Positions 26,537-35,100 of a DNA stretch of 64,000 nucleotides are shown here, one piece after another. This DNA comes from VXNE01 sp965116625. GTDB lineage: Bacteria; Pseudomonadota; Gammaproteobacteria; Pseudomonadales; Azotimanducaceae. The notes beneath the pieces were generated by a model that saw only the letters and a list, made by a program, of their open reading frames with translations, was not told the DNA's origin and did no database searches. The stretch spans positions 4,092,001 through 4,156,000 of the forward strand of contig OZ220717.1 in the NCBI GenBank assembly GCA_965116625.1, read 5' to 3'. Both the position numbers and the translations under genes were made by a program. Each line of letters begins with the position of its first letter. Positions within the stretch are counted from its first letter, which is position 1.

Positions 26537-27765
26537 AACCCGATCACCCCGACGCGATTCCGGCGACCCCGGCTTTCCTCCTCGGCAATGCCGGCAACGA
26601 CCTGTTCTCCCGCTTCGAGCCCCGACACGATCTCGGCCGATATGCGGCTGACCATCCCGATCCGCACGGTCCGCTCTTCGGTCGAGCCGTCCCCGCCGAT
26701 CACGCGTACGTCGGCCGTGCCGTCCCGCATGTTCTGGAGCGCGCCAACCGGCACCTTGAGCACATCGCGAACGGCGGAGACCACGAAGAAGACCTGGGCG
26801 GTCATGTCCGGCAGAAGGGCGCCGTCGCCGTTGGACACGTCGAAGATGACGGGATACAGCACGACGTTGTTCTGGGTCTCCGGCGTGGGCGAGATCCGCT
26901 GCACGGATCCTTCCCAGCGCCGTTCGCCGCTACCCAAAGTCGTGAAGTACACCGGGGTGCCGATCTCCAGTTTCCCGACATCCGCTTCCGATACCCCGGC
27001 ATGCACGGACATCGTGGACAGGTCCGCCACGCGCAGGATGGTTGGCGTCTGCTGGCTGACGTTGAGCGTCTCGCCTTCCGATCTCTCAATGGAGACCACG
27101 GTGCCCGAGATCGGCGCATAGATGCTCGTGTAGCCGAGCTCGGCCTCGTCGCTCGCGAGACTCGCCCTGCTCTGCTCGATCTCCAACTCGAGCACCACGA
27201 GTCGCGTGCGGGCAGACACCAGGGCGTTCATGGCGCTGTCGTACTCGGCCTGGCTCGTGGCTTCCGCCGCCAGCAGCCGTTCCTGGCGCGCGGCATTCGC
27301 CTTGGCCAGGGTCAGCGACGATTCGGTCGCTTCGCGCTGGGCCTCGGTGGCGCGCAACCCGGCCCGGGCCTGCTCCACCCTGTTGATCTGCACGGTGGCG
27401 TCGATCTCCGCCAGGAGGTCGCCCTCGGCGACGATCTGCCCGACAACGACATGGACCTTCTCCAACTGGCCGCTCGCCTGGGCGCCGACTTCGACAATGG
27501 TGCTCGGCTTGATCGTGCCGCCCGCGGTCACCGCGTCCTCGATGTCGCCGCGAACCACCTCGACCAGCAGCGGTGGCGATGTGCCGTCCGCCGCGTCCCG
27601 GGAGGCCAGCCACCAGCCGCCGGCCGACAACGCCAGCACGGCAACGATGACCGTCCACCACCGGCGGCGGAGGAAGCGTCGAAAACGTGATGCGCGTCCA
27701 GCGACCGTGGAAGAAGCGGGATCCATCCCCGTCAGCGGTGCAACGTCACCTGTTTCAGTTGCCAA
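26533..27765 (-). CDS. macA: MacA-type periplasmic adaptor (HlyD family)
   Basis: 410 residues. One N-terminal membrane anchor lies about residues 35-53 (WWTVIVAVLALSAGGWWLA). Then come the membrane-fusion domains: a biotinyl-lipoyl half (IKPSTIVEVGAQASGQLEKV), a long coiled-coil hairpin (about 105-190), the second lipoyl half (TSIYAPISGTVVSIERSEGE), and beta-barrel and membrane-proximal parts to the C-terminus. It links MacB to the outer-membrane channel. An in-frame ATG at codon 14 is an alternative start. Its upstream region has two palindromes (27870-27900) that could bind a regulator; no regulator gene is adjacent. Confidence 0.93.
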   Translation of the reverse strand: MATETGDVAPLTGMDPASSTVAGRASRFRRFLRRRWWTVIVAVLALSAGGWWLASRDAADGTSPPLLVEVVRGDIEDAVTAGGTIKPSTIVEVGAQASGQLEKVHVVVGQIVAEGDLLAEIDATVQINRVEQARAGLRATEAQREATESSLTLAKANAARQERLLAAEATSQAEYDSAMNALVSARTRLVVLELEIEQSRASLASDEAELGYTSIYAPISGTVVSIERSEGETLNVSQQTPTILRVADLSTMSVHAGVSEADVGKLEIGTPVYFTTLGSGERRWEGSVQRISPTPETQNNVVLYPVIFDVSNGDGALLPDMTAQVFFVVSAVRDVLKVPVGALQNMRDGTADVRVIGGDGSTEERTVRIGMVSRISAEIVSGLEAGEQVVAGIAEEESRGRRNRVGVIGF

Positions 27766-27869
27766 GGGATACCTTCGGCAGCGGCTCGGACATATTCAAC
27801 GGAACGACCGGAAAAAAGGGGTTATCGCGATTGTGCAACGTATTGTCGCCCACCTGTCACCCCGTCGAT

Positions 27870-27900
27870 CTTGCCGCTGTCGCGGCAAGTCTGACAGACT
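27870..27900. promoter_or_regulatory. Two adjacent palindromes in the macA / acyl-CoA synthetase divergent gap
   Basis: CTTGCCGC-TGTC-GCGGCAAG (27870-27889) is a perfect 8-bp inverted repeat and runs into AGTCTGACAGACT (27888-27900), a perfect odd palindrome. They sit in the 233-base gap between divergent genes, about 100 bases from each start, followed by an AT-rich stretch (GATAGATTAATTGG). The position suits an operator for either gene. Confidence 0.45.
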
Positions 27901-27998
27901 GATAGATTAATTGGACCTTCAACACCGGACCTTGTTCCACCTGATTTGCGAACCCGGGCAACGGCTTCGCTACACGAACGACTGCGGAGGGACGCTCC

Positions 27999-29633
27999 TT
28001 GTACTACAACCTGGCCACCGTCAACGAGGCCATCGCGGAAGCGATCCCCGACCGGGAGGCCATCGTGTTCCGCGACCGCAGGTTCACTTACGCGGATTTC
28101 ACCCGCCGCACCCGGCGCGTCGCGAACCTCCTCATCGAACACGGACTCGGCTGCCACACGGAGCGGCGCGCGCTCGACGACTGGCGTAGCGGCCAGGACC
28201 ACCTCGGCATATACCTCTACAACGGCAACGAGTTCCTCGAGGGGATGCTCGGGGCGTACAAGGCCCGGGTGGCGCCCTTCAACGTCAACTACCGCTATGT
28301 CGACGAGGAACTCGTATACCTCCTGAACAACGCGAAGACCCGGGCGCTCCTGTACCACAGTTCGCTGGCGGAACACGTCCGGCACGTGCGCGGGAAAGTA
28401 CCGTCGCTGGAACTGCTGATCCAGGTCAACGATGAGCCGGCGCCCCTGCTCGACGGCGCCGTGGAGTACGAGGCGGCCCTCGCCGGGTCCAGCGACGAGA
28501 GACCAGACCGCGAATGGTCGCCGGACGACCTCTACATTCTCTACACCGGTGGAACCACTGGCATGCCGAAGGGCGTGCTGTGGCGGCACCGCGACATACT
28601 GATCGCAACCCTCGGCGCACGGCGCACCGACGGCGAGGTCTTGCGGACCATCGAGCAGTACATCGAGCGGGCGCTGGTGAGCAATCGCCGGCACCTGCCG
28701 GCGCCACCGTTCATGCACGGCGCCGGGCACTGGGTCGCGCTGCAGGCGTTCAACACCGGCGGCACGGTGGTCATCCAGAACGAGGTCCGCCGCTTCGATG
28801 CGGCGGATGTCCTCGACGTGATCGAAAGCGAGCGGGTGAACAACCTGTTGCTGGTGGGAGACGCTTTCGGCCGGCCCCTGGCGGACGAACTGGCCAGGCG
28901 CGAACGCGACCTCGAATCGCTGCGCAACATCATGACCGGCGGTGCCATCATGACGGCCACGCTGAAGGCGGAACTGCTCGAGCGGCTGCCCGATATCCGC
29001 ATCATCGATACGGCGGGTTCCTCCGAGACCGGCGGCCAGGGATCGCAGGTCAGCAGCGCGGCGGCGGGTGCGGAAACCGGACGGTTCAGGCTGTCGGCAC
29101 ACAACGCGGTGCTGTCGGAGGACCTGACCCGGAAACTCGATCCGGGCCACGAGGGCCTCGGCTGGTGGGCACGGGCCGGCAACATCCCGCTCGGCTATCT
29201 CGACGACGAAGCGAAGACCGCCGAGACGTTTCCCGTCGTGGACGGCGTGCGCTACTCGGTGCCCGGCGACAGGGTTCGCCTGCTCGAAGACAACACGCTG
29301 GAACTGCATGGCCGCGAATCCGCGACCATCAACTCCGGCGGCGAAAAGATCTTCGCGGAAGAGGTCGAGCATGCGCTGAAGCACCACGACGCGGTGTTCG
29401 ACGCGGTCGTCGCCGGACGGCCGTCCGAACGCTGGGGCAGCGAGGTCGTCGCCATCGTCAGGCTGCGGGACGGCGCTGCGGCGACGGAGGATTCGCTGCT
29501 CGAGGAATGCGGCCGCCACATCGCCCGCTACAAGCTGCCGAAAGCGTTCGTGTTCGTCGACGAGATCCTGCGCAGCCCCGCGGGCAAGGCCGACTACCGC
29601 TGGGCGAGGGAACAGGTCTCGGCGGCACAATAG
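27999..29633 (+). CDS. Acyl-CoA synthetase, AMP-forming
   Basis: 544-residue ANL ligase activating a fatty, steroid or aromatic acid to its CoA ester. The P-loop is LYILYTGGTTGMPKGVLWRH, A5 is DTAGSSETGGQGSQVS, the C-domain has HGRESATINSGGEKIFAEEV, and the catalytic lysine is in SPAGKADYRWAR. The profile resembles the FadD3/FadD19-like branch (GGTTGMPKGVLWR). The start is a TTG at 27999 preceded by GGAGG at ideal spacing. It is divergent from macA and convergent with the selenoprotein gene, which ends 24 bases from it. Confidence 0.92.
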   Translation: MYYNLATVNEAIAEAIPDREAIVFRDRRFTYADFTRRTRRVANLLIEHGLGCHTERRALDDWRSGQDHLGIYLYNGNEFLEGMLGAYKARVAPFNVNYRYVDEELVYLLNNAKTRALLYHSSLAEHVRHVRGKVPSLELLIQVNDEPAPLLDGAVEYEAALAGSSDERPDREWSPDDLYILYTGGTTGMPKGVLWRHRDILIATLGARRTDGEVLRTIEQYIERALVSNRRHLPAPPFMHGAGHWVALQAFNTGGTVVIQNEVRRFDAADVLDVIESERVNNLLLVGDAFGRPLADELARRERDLESLRNIMTGGAIMTATLKAELLERLPDIRIIDTAGSSETGGQGSQVSSAAAGAETGRFRLSAHNAVLSEDLTRKLDPGHEGLGWWARAGNIPLGYLDDEAKTAETFPVVDGVRYSVPGDRVRLLEDNTLELHGRESATINSGGEKIFAEEVEHALKHHDAVFDAVVAGRPSERWGSEVVAIVRLRDGAAATEDSLLEECGRHIARYKLPKAFVFVDEILRSPAGKADYRWAREQVSAAQ

Positions 29634-29642
29634 TCTCGCCCG

Positions 29643-29672
29643 GACCCAGCATCAGGTTAAATCTGCTGGGTC
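29643..29672. terminator. Bidirectional hairpin between convergent genes
   Basis: GACCCAGCA (29643-29651) and TGCTGGGTC (29664-29672) form a perfect 9-bp stem around a 12-base loop. It lies between the convergent acyl-CoA synthetase and UGSC genes and spans the stop codon of the latter. There is no long T-run, so termination would need help. Confidence 0.5.
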
Positions 29673-31294
29673 ACCGCCTGGGTGGACTGTCCGAAGGTCG
29701 GCATGATCGCCGAGTGCCGGCCCGCCCCTCCCGCGACCAGCACGATCAGGTTGTCCGGATCGTTGATGAAACGCATGCCGTCGCGACCACGCGGACCGAG
29801 CAGGTGGTGGGGCAGCCGCGCCTCGACCAGGTCGATGGACGCCTCCGACAGGAGATTGCGCGGGATGATCGCGCGTTCGCTTAAGTATTGTTTCACGTCG
29901 GCCTTGCCGAACCCGTCCCTCGCGATGACCTCCGCATGCTCGGGCCCCAGCACGACGACGGCCTGTCCCCCGAGGTAGAAGTTGTTCGCGCCGGGCGACG
30001 CCAGGGTCCCGGCGATCGTCAGCAGGAGGTCCTCCCCGGTCCGGCCGTGGTGGTCGTTGACGTTGTGCGGGCCTTCCGCGCCGAACACGGTGACGTGGCT
30101 CGCTTCCCCGTCGAGCCCCAGCTCGGCGTGATACGTCTCCCACGGATTGGCTTCGGCGTTCTCGGCGAAGCAGAACGAGTACTTGGCGGGTGATCCCATG
30201 GTTGACCGGTCGAGCACGCCCGGCGCCGCGCCGCCGATGTTGGTCAGGATGAGCCGGACGGCGCGCCCGATCACGGCGTTCGCCCGCTGCCCCTGCCCCA
30301 TCGCGTTGTAGCTCGCGTTGAGATCGATCGAATCAATGATCGGCCCGCCCACGAGACACATGACGGTGCAGGGATGCGTGGTCGACTGCAGCGCCTTGAG
30401 GTTGAACCGCGGATCGCACATCGCGCGCGTCGCCGCCACCACCACCGGGACGTGTTCCGGCCGGCAGCCTGCCATCACCGCGTTGGCGACCACCTTGCCC
30501 ACCGTGGCGCGGCCGAGCCGCGGTTCGACCAGGCCCAGCAGTTCGCCCGGATCAAGATCGCCCAGCAGCGCGCGGTAACGCTCGGGCGTGGGAGGAATGA
30601 TCGGCAAGCCGTCGGTCCATCCGCGCGAATAGAACAGCCGGTCCACGGTCTCGAGCCGGTCCGGCACCCTCAAGGTCTCGGGCCCGTCGGGCGCGTTGAA
30701 GTCGGACTCGAACAGGGAGCGGTGGCGCAGGCGTCCCCGGGCCTCGATGCGCTTGTCCCGGTAGGTGGCCTCCAGTCCGGCGGCATCGCCCGTCAGCGCT
30801 GCAACGATCTCCTCCATCGAGGCGGCCGCGAAGCGCCGGCACTCCTCGTCGTCCCGCCGGGCCAGCGGATGGGGCACCACCACGATGGGCAGCCCCGGCA
30901 GGCCCCAGCCGCTCGCCTCGGCTTTCGCCAACGCGAAGAACTCGTCGGTGCAGATCGCTACCGCCGGGATGTCGAGTTTTTCGAGCTCGATGGAGTCATG
31001 GATACACCACGACGTGCAGGAGCCTCAGTCGCAGACCGCGGCCACGACAGCGTCGCAACCGCGAGTGAATTCCTCCGTCAGGTCGGCAGGCTTCGTGGCG
31101 TGCTTGCGCAGCCAGCGAAAGTTGCTGATGCCCAGTCGTTCCGACAGGTTCTGCTGCACGAATCCAAGCAGGACGTCGGCGTTCTTCTTGTCGTTGGCAA
31201 GCAGGCCGATCGTCGAATTCGCATCCAGTGCGGAACGCGGCGTCAGAGGCGCCGTCTGCACCTCGAATACACCGCACGGGTTCATCACTTCCAT
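29657..31294 (-). CDS. UGSC-family selenoprotein (in-frame UGA = selenocysteine)
   Basis: Two reading frames, 31294-31028 and 31024-29657, lie in the same phase and are split only by a TGA at 31027-31025. Read as selenocysteine it gives a 545-residue protein with Sec at residue 90 in the motif U-G-S-C (AAVCD-U-GSCTSWCIHDS), the hallmark of the UGSC family known from marine metagenome selenoproteome surveys. The second half has GWTDGLPIIPPTPERY and GCRPEHVPVVVAATRAMCD, typical of the family's large C-terminal part. A 7-bp hairpin with G in its loop starts 11 bases after the UGA, as bacterial SECIS elements require. The U-x-x-C pair suggests thiol/selenol redox chemistry; the substrate is unknown. 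The start is ATG 31294, 90 bases after vapC on the same strand. selA, selB, selC and selD are not in the window. Confidence 0.87.
30995..31027 (-). promoter_or_regulatory. Bacterial SECIS element with its UGA codon
   Basis: On the coding strand, UGA (31027-31025) is followed by 11 bases and then GUCGUGG-UGUAU-CCAUGAC (31013-30995). This is a 7-bp stem (one G-U pair) with a 5-base loop whose second base is G. The distance from UGA to the loop is 18 bases. This fits the general bacterial SECIS model for SelB binding (short apical stem, G early in the loop, loop about 16-37 bases after UGA). Confidence 0.75.
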
Positions 31295-31384
31295 GTTGGC
31301 AAGCCTCGCTTACGGATCGGGAAAAAGAAAATCACACTTGGTGGGCTCAAGTCATCCTTTGCGCCTTGCGCCCCATGCATCAGA

Positions 31385-31792
31385 TCATCGTACTGGTGCC
31401 GGGTGGCTGAATCCGACCGTGCGACGCAAGGCACGATCAAAGGTATACGTCGTCGTCGCGCCGGCGGCCGTCGCCGACTGGCCAATCAGGTAGTCGGAAA
31501 AGCCTGCGCGGCCATTCGCGTAGCTGTCGAGAGATTGGCTGACGGCTCGCCGATCCACGAATGCAAACTCCTCCGCTGTCAGCAGGCGACGGAACGTAGT
31601 GACGATATCCGCCTTCGCAAACTCGTAGACGGAGCGCAGGACCCAGTACAACTCGCACAGGACAATATCTGGAATCAGGATTCTGTCGCCCGCCTCAGCC
31701 ACTTGGCGGACGATGGCTTCGACCTGCCCGGATTGGGTTTCGTCATCGTCCAACAGCAGGCGCAGGATCACGTTGGTGTCGAAAGCGATCAT
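31385..31792 (-). CDS. vapC: PIN-domain ribonuclease toxin (VapC family)
   Basis: 135 residues. PIN catalytic acids are visible: D5 in IAFDTNVILRLL, the glutamate in IVLCELYWVL, the aspartate in FSDYLIG and the last in TYTFDRALRR. VapC toxins cut specific RNAs, commonly initiator tRNA, when freed from VapB. The ATG overlaps the vapB stop by four bases (ATGA), the standard antitoxin-toxin arrangement. Composition is less GC-rich than the flanking metabolic genes. Confidence 0.88.
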   Translation of the reverse strand: MIAFDTNVILRLLLDDDETQSGQVEAIVRQVAEAGDRILIPDIVLCELYWVLRSVYEFAKADIVTTFRRLLTAEEFAFVDRRAVSQSLDSYANGRAGFSDYLIGQSATAAGATTTYTFDRALRRTVGFSHPAPVR

Positions 31793-32046
31793 CTCCGGGC
31801 GAACTTTTCGACTGTCCGCCGACGAATGCCTTCGTCAATGCGTTCGTTGTCGATCGGTTCGCCCGTCGCGTGTTCGGAAAGAAACCCTCGCAACGGTGTC
31901 TCGGCGTTTCGAATCGGGAAAGCGTGTAATGCGCCGTCACTGTCCACCTCGAACGCCAGGCGATCACCGGCCCGAACGGACATCTGGTGTCGGATCGCTT
32001 TTGGTATCGTCACCTGGCCCTTGCTCGTGATCTTTGCGATCTCCAA
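31789..32046 (-). CDS. vapB: AbrB/SpoVT-type antitoxin (VapB)
   Basis: 85 residues. The N-terminal swapped-hairpin DNA-binding domain is IAKITSKGQVTIPKAIRHQM with RAGDRLAFEVDSDGALHAFP; the C-terminal tail that wraps the toxin is acidic/basic and helical (IDNERIDEGIRRRTVEKF). I choose the TTG at 32046 because AAGGAG lies seven bases upstream and the domain starts right there; the longer frame back to 32172 has no conserved content. It should autorepress the vapBC operon. The helicase gene ends 89 bases upstream on the same strand. Confidence 0.87.
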   Translation of the reverse strand: MEIAKITSKGQVTIPKAIRHQMSVRAGDRLAFEVDSDGALHAFPIRNAETPLRGFLSEHATGEPIDNERIDEGIRRRTVEKFARR

Positions 32047-32135
32047 CGGCCCACTCCTTACGAAGGTGTCTATTATCCGCAAATAGTAATACTCGCATCG
32101 ATCTCGATCAACGACCGGATTCGATACTTCGCGGA

Positions 32136-35100
32136 TCAGCCAAAAACGAACTCCGGCACTACCACCTCCCATTCATTGCAGCGGAGGTGGTCCTGGTATT
32201 CGGGTTCGCTGTCGTCGCGACACCAATGTACGACCGCCTTTACCTCGGCAGAGTGGAATTGACCCTCCGGCTTGTACTGCCTTGCCAACCGGCCGACCGA
32301 CAGCCCGGTTCGGGTTGTTATCTCCCACGGGGTCCTGTCGGTGCGTACCGACAGTGGATCGCCGGGAACCAGTTGGCGAATGGCCCCATGGATGGGGTGC
32401 CCAGGAGCATGTCGCCCCGCGAAACCCAGATTGATGTCCCCAAGCTGCAACGACTGTCGACGAAGGTCGAGTTCCGGCGGCACTTGCGGATATCTGCCGG
32501 CGCGGCGCTGCAATACCGAAGGGTTGCCTCGCAGTTCCGGCATCGGCGCCATGCTGATCGACTGGTCACGCACCTCCCATGCACCGCGACCCTCCGTTCG
32601 GTTGGATCGGGTCGCGCGAGCCAGGGCCAGCGTCTTTCTGGCGCGAGTCATCGCGACGTAGTAGATGCGTCGCCAGGCATCCGGATCTTCGCCGTCGCTT
32701 GTGCGACGCCAGTCGCCGTCAAGGATGATGACATGGTCGAACTCCAGACCCTTGGCGCGGTGGGCAGTGAGCAGCAGAAGGCCGTTCTGGCGACGGCGAA
32801 GCTCCCTACCCCACTCCGCAAGCCATTCGACGAAACTCTCAACGGGGTTCTCGGCGTCTCCGGTCTCGAGCCGATAGTCGGCGATCGCCTCGCGGAGGGT
32901 ATCCATCCAATCTCCGTGGGGTTGCGCGTCTGCCCAGTTTTCGAGAGCTTCAGCTCCTACGAGATGGCTCTCGCAACCCTCGAGCCATGCAAGCAGTCGT
33001 CGGGTTTCGCGGAGGCGCCAGAAGTAGCCTGCGTCGTCGTTGGCCATTTGCGCGGGAATGTTCTCGAGTTCGCACAGGCTTCGCACCGGGTCCAATGTTC
33101 GCCATCGCCGCGCGATAACGGCGCACTTGCGCCAATCCCAACCGCCCGAGGTCGCCGCAAGCGCTTCCAGACGCCTGAGCTCGGCGATCACTGCCAACGC
33201 CTGGGTCTTGTCGTCCGGTCCGGTCACCAGTACCTGCACCCGGCCTTGCGCGACAGGGTCGCGCGCGGCCCAATCGCCGCCACGAGCTTCGTTCCTCCGT
33301 GTCCGGTCGATCTGGATGGGATGCCGTTTCTTCATGCGCTCCCGCGCAGGTTCGATGAACGCATTGGCAGCGTTGATAATGTGGGCCGTGGACCGGTAGT
33401 TCTCCGTCAGCCATGCCGGCCGGGCTTCATAGTCATTGTTGAACCGGCGAATGAACTCTACAGACGACTTCCTGAAGCTATAGATGTTCTGATCGTCGTC
33501 GCCCACGGCAAACAGCGTCAACTTGCTGTCGGCGTCGTTCAGGGTGCGTCCCGCCAGGGCGGAAATCAGTTCGTATTGATCCGGGTCGATGTCCTGGTAC
33601 TCGTCCACGCAAATCCAGCGGAACCCGGCCAGCAGCCTTTCCCGCTGCGCATCCGCTTCCTCCGGCGGCAACCCGTCGCCGTGCAATAGTGCGATGGCCT
33701 CGCGCAGCACTTCAGCGAAGGCGTCATCCGATGTCGCGTTGCCGGAACGTCTCATTCCGGCGCTGAAACTCGCGCCCGCGAGCCGCATGGCGAGCGCATG
33801 GCAGGTCAGGACAGTGACGCGTCGCCCGTCGTCACCCGCGAGGTCGGCAAGCCGGCGGCGAATCTCGACGGCTGCATGTCGGTTGTAGGCGAGCGCGAGG
33901 ATGCCTCTCGGGTTCTCGTGCCTCACCCGCAGCAGGTAGGCGATACGATGCACCAACACTCGGGTCTTGCCGGAACCCGGACCTGCGAGAACGAGTACGT
34001 TGGTCTGCTCCCGGCTATCCGCGACGATGCGCCGCTGGATCGGATTCAACTCCTCGACGATGGCCCGCCAGGTGTCGGGCGTCGTCTCGCGAGCGAGTTC
34101 GGCCTCCCGGTCCGGCAGCCAGCGATCGACGAACGCCTGCCGATCCATGGTGAAGTAGTCCATCGCCAGGCGCACGGCATCGGCCATGGCCCCAAGTCCG
34201 CGCGCAGCGAATTCGGCCATGATGTGGATCTGCAGCACCTGCTCCTGGTAGTGGAGTCTCAGGGGTTGAAAATCAGCATCCGCAAATCCGCGACGCCGTC
34301 CTCCCGCATGGGGTTCATCCGACAGGTGGATGGTCATGGCCGGGCGGAACACGGCCAGTCCCTTGTTGAGCCGGATCACCTCCTGTTCATGAAGCCAGAG
34401 CAGACTGCGGTCAAGCAGTTTGCCCAGGTCCCAACCCTGGCTCCTCAACACCAGATCGTCCGCAAGCGCCGAGCGCAACGCCCCGAGCGTGGTTTCGGCG
34501 AGAAGGTCCGTGCCCCTGAGGCCCGACGGCAGCACTGAGAGCAAGTGGTCGAGCAGGAGACCTGCTGCATTGCGGCGTAGTTCCGCCGTACGCCCGAGTG
34601 CTTGCCATTCCCGTCGCAGCGTCACCGTGACGGTCTCCCCGTCCCGTCGGCGCATATCGATGCTTCCACCCGATCCTCCGTCCGCCCGATCATCGCCGCG
34701 GCCGTCCTGGGAGATGCTCCGCAGAATGCGCAGCACACGTTCCGGCAAGGCATGGGTCAAGCCGGCGTTCTTCAGTTCCTGTGAAGCAACGCGCAGATGC
34801 AGCACCGAACGATCACCTCTCTGGAGATCGGGGGCCGCTTCACGCAAGAAACCGACAAGACCTGTCTCCAGATCACGGGCTTCCTGTAGTCGCCGCCTGG
34901 AAGAGCGTGCGATGCCGGCGTGAACGAACGCCGTCAACGCCGTGTCGTTGGTGACAAGGCCCAGATACTCCAGGTCGTGAAGAGCTTGGCGAACGCCCCC
35001 CGAACTCAGGCCGGCTACGCCCATCAATTCATCAGTGGAAATCCCCTCGTCCGGGTCCGCCGCGACCAGCGCCTGCACCAACTTCAAGAGAATTCTGCGG

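Noticed and set aside
29657..31294. Reading the UGSC locus as a pseudogene or as two separate genes
   Set aside because: The interruption is a UGA in the UGSC motif with a proper SECIS hairpin, and both parts lie in one frame; selenocysteine explains it better than decay.
30374..32086. 570-codon plus-strand frame across the selenoprotein and vapBC
   Set aside because: It crosses three well-supported minus-strand genes and has shadow-type composition.
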